A stretch of DNA of 64,000 bases from Stutzerimonas stutzeri (GCF_000219605.1 NC_015740.1:3782001-3846000), one strand, 5' to 3'; counted from the stretch's first letter, positions 24,022 to 32,565 are shown. Translations and numbers: made by a program. Notes: generated by a model from the letters alone, not told the origin.

Positions 24022-25217
24022 TGCACTTCGGCCAGATTCCCCGCGTACCCGGCGACCCGATCCTCGGCCTGATGGACCTGTATCGCGCCGACACCAACCC
24101 GGCCAAGCTCGACCTCGGCGTCGGCGTCTACAAGGACGCCCAGGGCCTGACGCCGATCCCGCGCGCGGTGAAGCTGGCCGAGCAGCGCCTGGTGGACAGT
24201 GAGCAGACCAAGAGCTACATCGGCGGCCACGGCGACGCCCAGTTCGGTGCCCTCTTGCTGCGTCAGGTGCTCGGCAGCCGCGCCATTGCCCTCGGCGAGC
24301 AGCGTGCCGGCTGCACCCAGGCGCCGGGCGGCACCGGTGCGCTGCGCCTGGCCGGCGAGTTCATCGCCAAATGCCTGCCAGGGCGCAGCATCTGGCTGAG
24401 CGATCCCACCTGGCCGATCCACGAAACCCTGTTCGCCGCCGCCGGCCTGCGCGTGCAGCACTACCCCTACGTCGATGCCGACAACCGCCTCGATGTCGAC
24501 GGCATGCTCGCCACGCTGCAACAGGTGCCGCCTGGCGACGTGGTGCTGCTGCACGCCTGCTGCCACAACCCCACCGGCTTCGACCTGAATCACGACGACT
24601 GGCTGCGGGTGCTGGACGTGGTGCGCGCGCGCGAATTGCTGCCGCTGTTCGACTTCGCCTACCAGGGCTTCGGCGACGGACTGGAAGAGGACGCCTGGGC
24701 GGTACGGCTGTTCGCCGAAACGCTGCCGGAGATGCTCATCACCAGTTCCTGCTCGAAGAACTTCGGCCTCTACCGCGAACGCACCGGCGCGCTGATCGCA
24801 GTCACCAGCGATGCCGAGCGCCTGCTCGACGTGCGCAGCCAGCTCGCGTCGCTGGCCCGCAACCTCTGGTCGACGCCACCGGCCCACGGCGCCGCGGTGG
24901 TGGCGACGATCCTGGCCGATGAGCCGCTGCGGCAGATCTGGCAGGACGAGGTGGAGCGCATGCGCCGGCGCATCGCCAGCCTGCGGCAGGGGCTGGTCGA
25001 GGCGCTGACGCCCTATGGGCTGGCCGAGCGCTTCGCGCACATCGCCCAGCAGCGGGGGATGTTCTCCTATACCGGCCTGACCGCCGAGCAGGTACGCCGG
25101 CTGCGCGCCGAAGATTCGGTGTATCTGGTGGAAAGCGGTCGCGCCAACGTCGCCGGGCTGGATGCCGAGCGCCCGGACGATCTGGCCAGGGCCATTGCAC
25201 GGGTGGTGCAGGCCTGA
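24021..25217 (+). CDS. phhC: Aromatic amino acid aminotransferase
   Basis: A PLP-dependent class I aminotransferase of the TyrB/AspC group, 398 residues. In this operon it converts tyrosine to 4-hydroxyphenylpyruvate. The PLP lysine is K246 in TSSCSKNFGLYRERTG; the cofactor-binding NPTG sits near 183-186 (HNPTGFDL). The N-terminus reads DPILGLMDLYRADTNPAKLDLGVGVYKD, typical of the family. It is translationally coupled to phhB. The following gene is more than 200 bp away, so the operon most likely ends here. Confidence 0.95.
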   Translation: MHFGQIPRVPGDPILGLMDLYRADTNPAKLDLGVGVYKDAQGLTPIPRAVKLAEQRLVDSEQTKSYIGGHGDAQFGALLLRQVLGSRAIALGEQRAGCTQAPGGTGALRLAGEFIAKCLPGRSIWLSDPTWPIHETLFAAAGLRVQHYPYVDADNRLDVDGMLATLQQVPPGDVVLLHACCHNPTGFDLNHDDWLRVLDVVRARELLPLFDFAYQGFGDGLEEDAWAVRLFAETLPEMLITSSCSKNFGLYRERTGALIAVTSDAERLLDVRSQLASLARNLWSTPPAHGAAVVATILADEPLRQIWQDEVERMRRRIASLRQGLVEALTPYGLAERFAHIAQQRGMFSYTGLTAEQVRRLRAEDSVYLVESGRANVAGLDAERPDDLARAIARVVQA

Positions 25218-25420
25218 ACGATGTGAAGGTGCGCGCCGGTGACGCCGCTTCTGGCGACGCCGCCGGGTGCGCCGGAGCGAGAGAGCAGAGGCGCGGCTCG
25301 TGACCACGCGACTGGCTGCCGCAGCAGCGCCGGCACAGTAGCGCCGCAAGCTTTCAACCGGCTTTCAACGCGCGGCCGAGCTGCCTATGCTGGAGTCTGG
25401 CGCTCTACCCGGCCGATGCC

Positions 25421-26182
25421 ATGACCGACTCCGTCACCCTTCGGCAACAGCTCGCCGCCCTGCATCAGCAGGGCTTCGTGCTGCTGCCTGCCGTACTCGA
25501 TCCCGGGGGCATCGCGGCGCTGCGCGAAGCCATCGATGGCCTCGAACCCATCCACTGGGATTACCAGGGCCTGGTCGACGACCACTACAAGTGCGTCTTC
25601 AATCGCTCGCCGTTCTGGCTGCGCTTTCTTGATCTGGCAGGGGTGATCGAGCTGGCCGAGGCGGCACTCGGGACGGACTGCCATATCATCGGCCAGACCG
25701 CCTGGCGCAGCCGCCCGGGCTTTATCGGCGGCGAGCTGCATGCCGACTACCTGGCCATGGAGCTGCCGGAAAGCCTGCTGGCCGATCCCGCGTTCGAACT
25801 GCCGATGCAGATCTGCACCGCACACCTGTATCTGAATGACATCGACGCCGACCTCTGCCCGACGCTGGTGATCCCCGGCAGCCACCGCGCCGGGCGCAAA
25901 CCGCAGCCGGGCGAAACCCAGTGGCACGGCCGCTCGGCCGAGCCCGTGCTGTGCAAGGCCGGCGACATGCTGCTGTTTCGCAGCGACCTCTGGCACGCGG
26001 GCAGCCGCAACCGCAGCGCCGAGCGCAGCCGCTACCTGCTGCAGATCCACTATGGCCGGCGCATGGTGGCGCAGAAGTTCTCGCCCTACCTGCACTTTCG
26101 TTTCAATCCCGAGGTGCTGGCCGCCGCCACACCGCGCCAGCGCCGCCTGCTCGGTGAGCACGAGGCGGCCGAATACGACTGA
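25421..26182 (+). CDS. Phytanoyl-CoA dioxygenase (PhyH) family protein
   Basis: A 253-residue Fe(II)/2-oxoglutarate-dependent oxygenase of the PhyH family. The iron triad is visible as H-A-D in GELHADYLAME (about residues 107-117) and the distal His in DLWHAGSRNRSAERSRYLLQIHY, which also carries the 2OG-binding Arg. Substrates of PhyH proteins vary widely and cannot be predicted here. The gene ends 84 bp before cynS, but cynS has its own sigma-54-type promoter, so the two need not be linked. Confidence 0.85.
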   Translation: MTDSVTLRQQLAALHQQGFVLLPAVLDPGGIAALREAIDGLEPIHWDYQGLVDDHYKCVFNRSPFWLRFLDLAGVIELAEAALGTDCHIIGQTAWRSRPGFIGGELHADYLAMELPESLLADPAFELPMQICTAHLYLNDIDADLCPTLVIPGSHRAGRKPQPGETQWHGRSAEPVLCKAGDMLLFRSDLWHAGSRNRSAERSRYLLQIHYGRRMVAQKFSPYLHFRFNPEVLAAATPRQRRLLGEHEAAEYD

Positions 26183-26188
26183 ACCCCC

Positions 26189-26204
26189 TGGCACCGAACC
26201 TGCA
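26189..26204 (+). promoter_or_regulatory. Sigma-54 (-24/-12) promoter for cynS
   Basis: TGGCACCGAACCTGCA fits TGGCAC-N5-TTGCA with GG at -24 and GC at -12 and correct spacing. It begins 6 bp after the upstream stop codon and lies 63 bp before the cynS ATG. No clean NtrC palindrome is seen at the expected upstream distance, only half-sites near 26092 and 26114. Confidence 0.75.
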
Positions 26205-26266
26205 TCGACCGAGGCCCGCCGCGCCCGTGCGGCCATTGACTCGCATTCGCCAGATGAGGATTCGCC

Positions 26267-26716
26267 ATGATCAGCAGTCGTGAACAGGTCACCCAGATGA
26301 TCGTCTCCGCCAAGGTGCGCAAGGGCCTGAAGTGGGCGCATGTCGCCGAAAGCATCGGCATGTCCAAGGAGTGGACCACCGCCGGCTGCCTCGGTCAGAT
26401 GGCCTTCGACAAGGCCCAGGCGGAAACTCTGGGGCAGCTCTTCGAACTCTCCGACGAGGCCGTCGCCTGGCTGCAGATCGCCCCCTACAAGGGCTCGCTG
26501 CCCACCGCGGTGCCGACCGACCCGCTGATCTACCGCTGGTACGAGCTGGTCAACGTCTACGGCACCACCATCAAGGAGCTGATCCACGAGGAGTTCGGTG
26601 ACGGCATCATGAGCGCCATCGACTTCTCCATGGATATCCAGCGCCAGAGCGACCCCAAGGGCGATCGCGTCAACGTGGTGCTGTCCGGTAAGTTCCTGCC
26701 CTACAAGAGCTACTGA
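26267..26716 (+). CDS. cynS: Cyanate hydratase (cyanase)
   Basis: Converts cyanate and bicarbonate to ammonia and CO2, detoxifying cyanate and supplying nitrogen. The 149-residue protein has the N-terminal helical DNA-binding-like domain and the catalytic C-terminal domain. Active-site residues R90, E93 and S116 (IYRWYELVNVYG, GIMSAIDF) keep the spacing of E. coli R96, E99 and S122. Usual partners, a carbonic anhydrase (cynT) and cyanate transporter or cynR, are absent here. A sigma-54-type promoter precedes it, pointing to nitrogen control in place of CynR. Confidence 0.97.
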   Translation: MISSREQVTQMIVSAKVRKGLKWAHVAESIGMSKEWTTAGCLGQMAFDKAQAETLGQLFELSDEAVAWLQIAPYKGSLPTAVPTDPLIYRWYELVNVYGTTIKELIHEEFGDGIMSAIDFSMDIQRQSDPKGDRVNVVLSGKFLPYKSY

Positions 26717-26720
26717 GGGA

Positions 26721-27275
26721 TCAGCGGGAGCGGATCTCCCCGCGCGCCAGGCTTTCCACGCTGTTGCCCAACGGGTCCGCCGCATTCAGGTCCGCACCAC
26801 GCTCGCGCAGCGCCTGGAGCAATGCCTCGCGCTGGAACAGCGCGGCGTACATCGCCGGCGTCTGCCCGGCGTTGTTGCGCTGGTTGGGATCGCACTCGGT
26901 GGCCAGCAGGCGCTTGGCGATGCCGAGCTCACCCTTGAAGATGGCCCCGAGCAGGGCGGTATTGCCGCGCTTGTCCTCGGCGCAAGCATCGGCCCCGGCG
27001 GCGAGCAGGCGCTCCACGGTCTCGCCATGGCCGTTGTAGGCCGCCAGGATCAGGGCGGTATAGCCCTTGTCGTCGGCGCTGTTCAGGTCGTAACCGGCCC
27101 GGATGAATTCGTCGAGGACCTCGTTATCGCCGAAGCGCGCGGCATTGAAGAAGTAGTCGCGCAGCTGCTGCCGGACCGCCTCGGGCGTGTCCACAGCATC
27201 CGTCAGCGGGCCATCGGCGGCCAGGGCGGCCCCGCTGCCCAACAGCAGCGCTGCCATCAGCAAAAGACCTTGCAT
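26721..27275 (-). CDS. ankB: Periplasmic ankyrin-repeat protein AnkB, partner of KatB
   Basis: A 184-residue exported protein with a signal peptide (MQGLLLMAALLLGSGAALA) and about four ankyrin repeats, e.g. DKGYTALILAAYNGHGETVERLLAAGADACAE and RGNTALLGAIFKGELGIAKRLL (shown by start and end). It lies directly downstream of a periplasmic catalase gene, the arrangement of P. aeruginosa katB-ankB, where AnkB is needed for full catalase activity and peroxide resistance. GGAGG lies 4 nt before the ATG. An intrinsic terminator with T7 ends exactly at this Shine-Dalgarno, so expression probably depends on read-through from katB. Confidence 0.9.
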   Translation of the reverse strand: MQGLLLMAALLLGSGAALAADGPLTDAVDTPEAVRQQLRDYFFNAARFGDNEVLDEFIRAGYDLNSADDKGYTALILAAYNGHGETVERLLAAGADACAEDKRGNTALLGAIFKGELGIAKRLLATECDPNQRNNAGQTPAMYAALFQREALLQALRERGADLNAADPLGNSVESLARGEIRSR

Positions 27276-27286
27276 ATAGCCTCCAC

Positions 27287-27320
27287 AAAAAAAGACCCGG
27301 GCCATCGCCCGACCCGGGTC
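27287..27320 (-). terminator. Intrinsic terminator between katB and ankB
   Basis: On the minus strand, GACCCGGG (complement of 27313-27320) and CCCGGGTC (complement of 27294-27301) form an 8-bp GC-rich stem with an 11-nt loop, followed at once by seven T residues (27287-27293). This is a textbook rho-independent terminator. It sits between katB and ankB with the ankB Shine-Dalgarno starting only 2-3 bases beyond the T-tract. Confidence 0.85.
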
Positions 27321-27386
27321 GAAACAACCGGCACCCATGCAGCGCAAAGGAGCCTCTACTGCATGCCGGGCGCCGGTCCGGGGACC

Positions 27387-28925
27387 TTAGTCCTTGAGCT
27401 CGGCGGCCAGCGCCTTGACCCGCTTGAGGTCGGCCTTGGCGACCTTGGTCAGGCCCTCGCCGTAGTTGGCATCGGCCTTGTAGAAGAACGACAGCAGGAT
27501 GTGCCTGGCCTCGTCGTCCGCCTTGGCCAGCTCGCCACCCAGGGTGTTGATCAGGTCGGTCTGCTCCTTCTTGCTGAACGAGCGATACAGATCGCCGGCC
27601 TGCTTGAAGTTCTGCTGACGCTGGATCGGCGCCTGCTGGGTGGTCCCGCTCAGCGGCAGCTTGGAGTAGACGGCGCGTGGCGTTTCCTCACGGTTCTCGC
27701 GGCGGCTCGGCTGGTAGTTGACGCTGCTGGTGGTGTGGCCGGCGTTCAGCTGGCCGTCCTGGTTACCGTTGTTGACCGGCACCTTCGGGCGGTTGATCGG
27801 CAGGCTCATGCCATTGGCACCGACGCGGTACATCTGGGTATCGGCGTAGGAGAACAGACGGCCCTGCAGCAGGCGGTCCTCGGACGGCTCGATGCCCGGC
27901 ACCAGGTTGGCCGGCGCCATGGCGACCTGCTCGGTTTCCTGGAAGATATTGTCCGGGTTCTTGTTCAGCACCATCTGGCCGATCTTGCGCTCGGGCACGT
28001 CAGGCCAGATCTTGGTGGCGTCCAGCGGATCGAAGTCGAACCTGGCCAGGTCCTCCGGCTTGAGCACCTGGATCATCAGGTCCCACTTGGGATAGTCGCC
28101 GTTGTCGATGGCGGTGATCAGGTCACGGGACAGGTGGCTGTAGTCCTTGCCCTGCATCGCCTCGTTCTCTTTCGGGTCGAGGTTCTTCAGGCCCTGCAGG
28201 CTCTTCCAGCGGAACTTCACATAGTGGGTTTCACCCTGCTCGTTGACGAACTTGTAGGCGTGCACGCCGTTGCCATCCATCATCCGGTAGCTGGCCGGAG
28301 TGCCCTGGTTGGAGTACAGCAGGGTCAGGGTGCGGGTGGCTTCCGGGTGGTGCGAGAGGAAGTCGAAGCGGCGGCTGTCGTCATCCAGGTTGGTGCGCGG
28401 GTCCGGCTTGAAGGAGTGGACCATGTCCGGGAACTTGACCGCGTCGCGGATGAAGAAGGTCGGGAAGTTGTTGCCGACCAGGTCCCAGTTGCCATCGGCG
28501 GTGTAGAACTTGGTGGCGAAGCCGCGCGGGTCGCGCAGGGTTTCCGGCGAGTGCAGACCGTGCACCACGGTGGAGAAGCGCACGAACACCGGCGTGGTGC
28601 TGCCCTTCTCGAAGACCTTGGCCAGGGTCAGGTCGGAGATGTCTTCAGTGGCGGTGAACTCGCCATGGGCACCGGTACCACGGGCGTGCACGACGCGCTC
28701 GGGGACGCGCTCGCGACCGAAACGCTGCAGCTTCTGCAGCAGCTGCACGTCCTGCAGCAGGGTCGGGCCGTTGGGTCCGGCGGTCTGGGAATTCTGGTTG
28801 TTGCCGACCGGCGCGCCATTGTCGCGGGTCAGCGGAGCAGCGTGGGCAGGCAGCGCAAGGAGGCTCGCGGAAAGGACGCCCAGCGCAAGGCGCGCTGGCG
28901 TGGAGCCAAAGGTCATACGGGACAT
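27387..28925 (-). CDS. katB: Periplasmic catalase KatB
   Basis: A 512-residue haem catalase, 2 H2O2 to 2 H2O + O2, of the small-subunit clade 3 type. It carries a cleavable signal peptide (SLLALPAHA, cleavage near 29), as in P. aeruginosa KatB. The distal catalytic His is H80 in PERVVHARGTGAHG; the proximal haem Tyr lies in RLFSYADTQMYR; FVRFSTV and NNFPTFFIRD are also intact. GAGGA precedes the ATG. ankB follows downstream after an intrinsic terminator. Peroxide induction through OxyR is known for katB, but I could not define an OxyR site by eye. Confidence 0.95.
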   Translation of the reverse strand: MSRMTFGSTPARLALGVLSASLLALPAHAAPLTRDNGAPVGNNQNSQTAGPNGPTLLQDVQLLQKLQRFGRERVPERVVHARGTGAHGEFTATEDISDLTLAKVFEKGSTTPVFVRFSTVVHGLHSPETLRDPRGFATKFYTADGNWDLVGNNFPTFFIRDAVKFPDMVHSFKPDPRTNLDDDSRRFDFLSHHPEATRTLTLLYSNQGTPASYRMMDGNGVHAYKFVNEQGETHYVKFRWKSLQGLKNLDPKENEAMQGKDYSHLSRDLITAIDNGDYPKWDLMIQVLKPEDLARFDFDPLDATKIWPDVPERKIGQMVLNKNPDNIFQETEQVAMAPANLVPGIEPSEDRLLQGRLFSYADTQMYRVGANGMSLPINRPKVPVNNGNQDGQLNAGHTTSSVNYQPSRRENREETPRAVYSKLPLSGTTQQAPIQRQQNFKQAGDLYRSFSKKEQTDLINTLGGELAKADDEARHILLSFFYKADANYGEGLTKVAKADLKRVKALAAELKD

Positions 28926-29062
28926 GGGTGATTCCTCTTCGATTTTCTGATGCGCTTATGGCGCGTCGGAAAGCCTAAGAGGGGGGCCGACGATGCCCCA
29001 ATTGAATAAGCCGAACAGCGCGATAGAGAAAATGTCGCTCCGCCTGGAGGAACTTCGCGCCA

Positions 29063-29077
29063 GCGCCATGGCGGTGC
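29063..29077 (+). promoter_or_regulatory. NtrC-like enhancer upstream of codB
   Basis: GCGCCATGGCGGTGC matches GCACC-N5-GGTGC with one mismatch and lies 84 bp upstream of the -24 element of the codB promoter, a usual enhancer distance. The flanking bases resemble the site at 1211-1225. Confidence 0.5.
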
Positions 29078-29160
29078 GAGGCGACAGGCCGCTGCACCGC
29101 GATGAGACATTCGCCGCCGTCATCCGACGCGACAGCCCCGCTTGGCCGATCGGTCAGCTA

Positions 29161-29176
29161 TGGCATGGCATCTGCA
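29161..29176 (+). promoter_or_regulatory. Sigma-54 (-24/-12) promoter for codBA
   Basis: TGGCATGGCATCTGCA has GG and GC at the invariant spacing of sigma-54 promoters, 40 bp before the codB ATG. A weak RutR-like palindrome TTGGCCGATCGGTCAG (29142-29157) sits 3 bp upstream of it. Confidence 0.7.
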
Positions 29177-29215
29177 CTCCCAGCGCATTCAACCGGCGCT
29201 TGCGGAGCAACCACC

Positions 29216-30493
29216 ATGAAACAGCCCGTCGATACCGACTACCCCCTGAGCGAAGTGCCCGCCGGCGCGCGCAAGGGGCTGTGGTCCACCTCCATCCTGC
29301 TGTTCGGCTTCACCTTCTTCACCGCCACCATGTTCGCCGGCGGCAAGATCGGCCTGGCCTTCGACTTCAAGACCATGCTCTGGGCAGCAGTGATCGGCAA
29401 CCTGCTGCTCGGGGCCTATGCCGCCGCGCTCGGGCTGATCGCCTGCCGCAGCGGACTGAACTCGGTGCTGATGGGGCGCTTCTGCTTCGGCGAAGTCGGC
29501 AGCCGGCTGTCCGACTTCCTGCTCGGCTTCACCCAGATCGGCTGGTATGCCTGGGGCACGGCGACCATCGCCATTGTTCTGGTGCGCCTGCTGGAGTTGC
29601 CAGAAAGCTGGACGATGCCGTTGATGGTGCTGTTTGGGTTCGGCTTCTGCCTGACCGCCTTCGTCGGCTACAAGGGCCTCGACCTACTCTCGCGCATCGC
29701 GGTACCGGCGATGCTGATCCTGTTGATTGCCTCGCTGTGGACCGCAACCCGTGACATTGGCGGAGTGGACGGGCTGCTCGCCGTGCAGCCGGGCGACAGC
29801 CTGACCCTCGGCATGGCCATCACCCTGATCTTCGGCACCTTCGTCAGCGGCGCGACCCAGGCCACCAACTGGACGCGCTTCGCCCGCAGCAGCAAGGTCG
29901 CGGTATGGGCCAGTTTGATCGGTTTCTTCATCGGCAACGGCTTGATGATCGTCGCCGGCGCCTACGGGGCCATCGTCTACCAGCAGCCAGATATCGTCGA
30001 AGTGCTGGTGCTGCAGGGCCTGTCGATGGCCGCAGTGGTGATGCTCTTCCTCAACCTCTGGACCACCCAGGACAACACCATCTACAACTTCGCCGCTGCC
30101 GGCTGCAACCTGCTTCGCACCGAACGCCGCCGGCTGGTGACGCTCGGCGGTGCCTTCGTCGGCACGCTGCTGGCGCTGGGCGGCATGTACGAACTGCTGA
30201 TCCCCTTCCTGATCCTGCTCGGCTCGATCATCCCGCCCATCGGCGGCGTAATCATGGCCGACTACTTCTACCGCCATCGCGGGCAGTACCCGAAACTGGC
30301 CGAGGCGCGCCTTCCCAAATACAACAGCCTGGGCCTGGCGGCCTATGTGCTGGGCGCCGCCTGCGCCTATTTCTCGCCCTGGGTGGCGCCCATCGTCGGC
30401 ATACTGGTGGCCGCCGCAGCCTATATTGTGCTGTACGAGGGTCAGCGCCTGGCCCTGTCGCGCACGGTGCTGACGCAAACCGACGCACGCTGA
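29216..30493 (+). CDS. codB: Cytosine permease (NCS1 family)
   Basis: A 425-residue NCS1 transporter with about 12 transmembrane helices. Imports cytosine with a cation. Its N-terminus DYPLSEVPAGARKGLWSTSILLFGFTFFTATMFAGGKIG matches CodB. FGTFVSGATQATNWTRFARSS and a Trp-Thr-Thr-Gln-Asp-Asn-Thr stretch (NLWTTQDNTIYNFA) are further CodB-like landmarks. The start has GGAG upstream. codA follows after 13 bp, so imported cytosine is deaminated at once. A sigma-54-type promoter and NtrC-like site precede the gene. Confidence 0.93.
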   Translation: MKQPVDTDYPLSEVPAGARKGLWSTSILLFGFTFFTATMFAGGKIGLAFDFKTMLWAAVIGNLLLGAYAAALGLIACRSGLNSVLMGRFCFGEVGSRLSDFLLGFTQIGWYAWGTATIAIVLVRLLELPESWTMPLMVLFGFGFCLTAFVGYKGLDLLSRIAVPAMLILLIASLWTATRDIGGVDGLLAVQPGDSLTLGMAITLIFGTFVSGATQATNWTRFARSSKVAVWASLIGFFIGNGLMIVAGAYGAIVYQQPDIVEVLVLQGLSMAAVVMLFLNLWTTQDNTIYNFAAAGCNLLRTERRRLVTLGGAFVGTLLALGGMYELLIPFLILLGSIIPPIGGVIMADYFYRHRGQYPKLAEARLPKYNSLGLAAYVLGAACAYFSPWVAPIVGILVAAAAYIVLYEGQRLALSRTVLTQTDAR

Positions 30494-30506
30494 TCAAGGA
30501 GCCACC

Positions 30507-31742
30507 ATGAACATCCTCAACGCCCGCCTACGCGGCCGCAGCGGCCTGTACCGCATCGAACTGGACGGCGCGCGCATCGCCGCCATCAGCGCGCAGCAGG
30601 CGCCGGCCGAAGCCAACGAGGGCGATATCGACGCCGCCAGCAACCTGGTGGTGCCGCCCTTCATCGAACCGCACATCCACCTGGACGCCACCCTTACCGC
30701 TGGCCAGCCGGCCTGGAACATGAGCGGCACGCTGTTCGAAGGCATCGAACGCTGGGGCGAGCGCAAGGCGCTGGTGACCCACGAAGACACCAAGGCGCGG
30801 GCGAAGAAAACCATCGACATGCTGGTCGACCACGGCATCCAGCACGTGCGCACCCACGTCGACGTCACCGACCCGACGCTGTCGGCGCTCAAATCCATGC
30901 TCGAGGTGCGCGAGGAAACCCGCCACCTGATCGACCTGCAGATCGTCGCCTTCCCGCAGGAGGGCATCGAGTCGTTCAAGGGCGGTCGCGAGCTGATGAC
31001 CGAGGCGATCGCCATGGGCGCCGATGTGGTCGGCGGCATTCCGCACTTCGAGAACACCCGCGACCAGGGCGTCAGCTCGATCAAGTTCCTCATGGACCTG
31101 GCCGAGCGCACCGGCTGCCTGGTGGACGTGCACTGCGACGAAACCGACGACCCGCAGTCGCGCTTTCTCGAAGTGCTCGCCGAAGAGGCACGGGTACGCG
31201 AGATGGGCGAGCGGGTCACCGCCAGCCACACCACGGCGATGGGCTCCTACGACAACGCCTACTGCTCCAAGCTGTTCCGCCTGCTGAAGCTGTCGCAGAT
31301 CAACTTCGTCTCCTGCCCGACCGAGAGCATCCACCTGCAGGGCCGCTTCGACACCTACCCCAAGCGCCGGGGCCTGACCCGCGTGGCCGAGATCGACCGC
31401 GCCGGGATGAACGTCTGCTTCGGCCAGGATTCCATCGTCGACCCCTGGTACCCGCTGGGCAACGGCAACATCCTGCGCATCCTCGAAGCTGGGCTGCACA
31501 TCTGCCACATGCTCGGCTACGAGGACCTGCAGCGAGGCCTGGACCTGATCACCGACAACAGCGCACGCACCCTGAACCTGGGCGAGCGCTACGGACTGGA
31601 AGTGGGGCGTCCGGCGAACCTGCTGGTGCTGTCGGCAGCGGACGACTACGAGATGCTGCGCACTCAGGGCCATGCCCTGCTCTCGGTGCGCAACGGTGAG
31701 GTGCTGATGCGCCGCACGCCGGCGCAGATCCAGCGTTACTGA
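30507..31742 (+). CDS. codA: Cytosine deaminase
   Basis: Hydrolyses cytosine to uracil and ammonia; uracil can then enter salvage or the Rut pathway encoded at 52.9-57.2 kb. The 411-residue amidohydrolase shows metal ligands H56 and H58 (FIEPHIHLD), H209 and the catalytic E212 (DVHCDETDD), and the Asp of FGQDSIVDPWYPLGNGN. All match E. coli CodA. AAGGAG precedes the ATG. The last 7 nt overlap the convergent cytochrome c gene. Confidence 0.96.
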   Translation: MNILNARLRGRSGLYRIELDGARIAAISAQQAPAEANEGDIDAASNLVVPPFIEPHIHLDATLTAGQPAWNMSGTLFEGIERWGERKALVTHEDTKARAKKTIDMLVDHGIQHVRTHVDVTDPTLSALKSMLEVREETRHLIDLQIVAFPQEGIESFKGGRELMTEAIAMGADVVGGIPHFENTRDQGVSSIKFLMDLAERTGCLVDVHCDETDDPQSRFLEVLAEEARVREMGERVTASHTTAMGSYDNAYCSKLFRLLKLSQINFVSCPTESIHLQGRFDTYPKRRGLTRVAEIDRAGMNVCFGQDSIVDPWYPLGNGNILRILEAGLHICHMLGYEDLQRGLDLITDNSARTLNLGERYGLEVGRPANLLVLSAADDYEMLRTQGHALLSVRNGEVLMRRTPAQIQRY

Positions 31743-32422
31743 GCGGCGGCGGTGGTCTTGCGCAGGCGGTCGATGTTGGCCGTTTCCTCGGCAGCCGTCA
31801 GCTTCAGCTGCGACAGGTAGGCGGCCAGCGCCTCGACATCCGCTGCGGACAGATGGCTGGCGACGCCGATCATCACCGAGCCGGCCCGGCTCGGGTCGTT
31901 CTCGCGGAAGCGCGTCAGCGCCTTGCGGATGTACTCGTCGGGCTGCCCGGCCAGACGCGGCATGGTCTCCATGCCTTCGGCATGAGCCCCGTGGCAACCG
32001 GTGCAGGTGGTCTGGAAGATCTTCTCGCCGGCCTTGCGCAATGCCGGGGCGGCTCCACCCTCGGGTGGGTTGACCTTCTGCTGGCTGAAGAACACCGCGA
32101 TGTTCACCCGCTCCTCCATGCTCAGGTTCTGCGCCAGCTTGGACATGACGAAATCGACGCGCTCGCCGCTGGCGAACTTCTCGAACGAATGAAACAGGTA
32201 TTGCGGGTTCTGCCCGGCCAGATTGGGAATGTGCTTGCGCTTGCTGTTGCCGTTCTCGCCATGGCAATAGGCACAGAACACCGCGCGCTCCTGGCCGGCC
32301 AGGGTGGCCTGCTCGCGCCGCTGCTCGTCGGCCATGACGTAGTTGAACCGTTCGATGACCTCATCGCTGGCATGGGCGAGCGGAACGAAGCAGGCAAGCA
32401 GAGCGAGAACGAGCTTACGCAT
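31736..32422 (-). CDS. Periplasmic dihaem cytochrome c (c4-like)
   Basis: A 228-residue exported cytochrome with signal peptide MRKLVLALLACFVPLAHA and two CxxCH haem sites: CAYCH in the N-terminal half and CTGCH in the C-terminal half. Met ligand candidates lie in IPNLAGQNPQY and METMPRLAGQPDEYI contexts. This two-domain layout is that of cytochrome c4, an electron carrier between the bc1 complex and terminal oxidases or denitrification enzymes. An upstream ATG (32431) is an alternative start. It is monocistronic. An adenine run and hairpin lie in the 5' region. Confidence 0.88.
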   Translation of the reverse strand: MRKLVLALLACFVPLAHASDEVIERFNYVMADEQRREQATLAGQERAVFCAYCHGENGNSKRKHIPNLAGQNPQYLFHSFEKFASGERVDFVMSKLAQNLSMEERVNIAVFFSQQKVNPPEGGAAPALRKAGEKIFQTTCTGCHGAHAEGMETMPRLAGQPDEYIRKALTRFRENDPSRAGSVMIGVASHLSAADVEALAAYLSQLKLTAAEETANIDRLRKTTAAAQ

Positions 32423-32484
32423 GGGAGGCATCCGTTACTGAAGTAGCCGGTGGGTGTTTTTTTTAGGCGCCCGACTATAGGAAG

Positions 32485-32511
32485 CCTGTGCCCGGGGAAA
32501 CCCGGCACAGG
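32485..32511. other. Strong hairpin upstream of the cytochrome c gene
   Basis: CCTGTGCC (32485-32492) pairs with GGCACAGG (32504-32511), extended by GGG/CCC around a GAAA tetraloop. No T-tract follows on either strand within the usual distance, so it is more likely a 5'-UTR or transcript-stability structure than a terminator. Confidence 0.45.
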
Positions 32512-32551
32512 TCAACAAAAGTGCCCGAGAGCGACGCATCTCCCGCCTTTC

Positions 32552-32565
32552 GTGATCCAGATCAC
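32552..32565. promoter_or_regulatory. CRP/Vfr-type palindrome
   Basis: GTGATCCAGATCAC is a perfect palindrome within a TCGTGATCCAGATCACACT context, close to the CRP/Vfr consensus TGTGA-N6-TCACA. It lies between the divergent cytochrome c gene (130 bp away) and the thioesterase gene (197 bp away). Confidence 0.6.
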
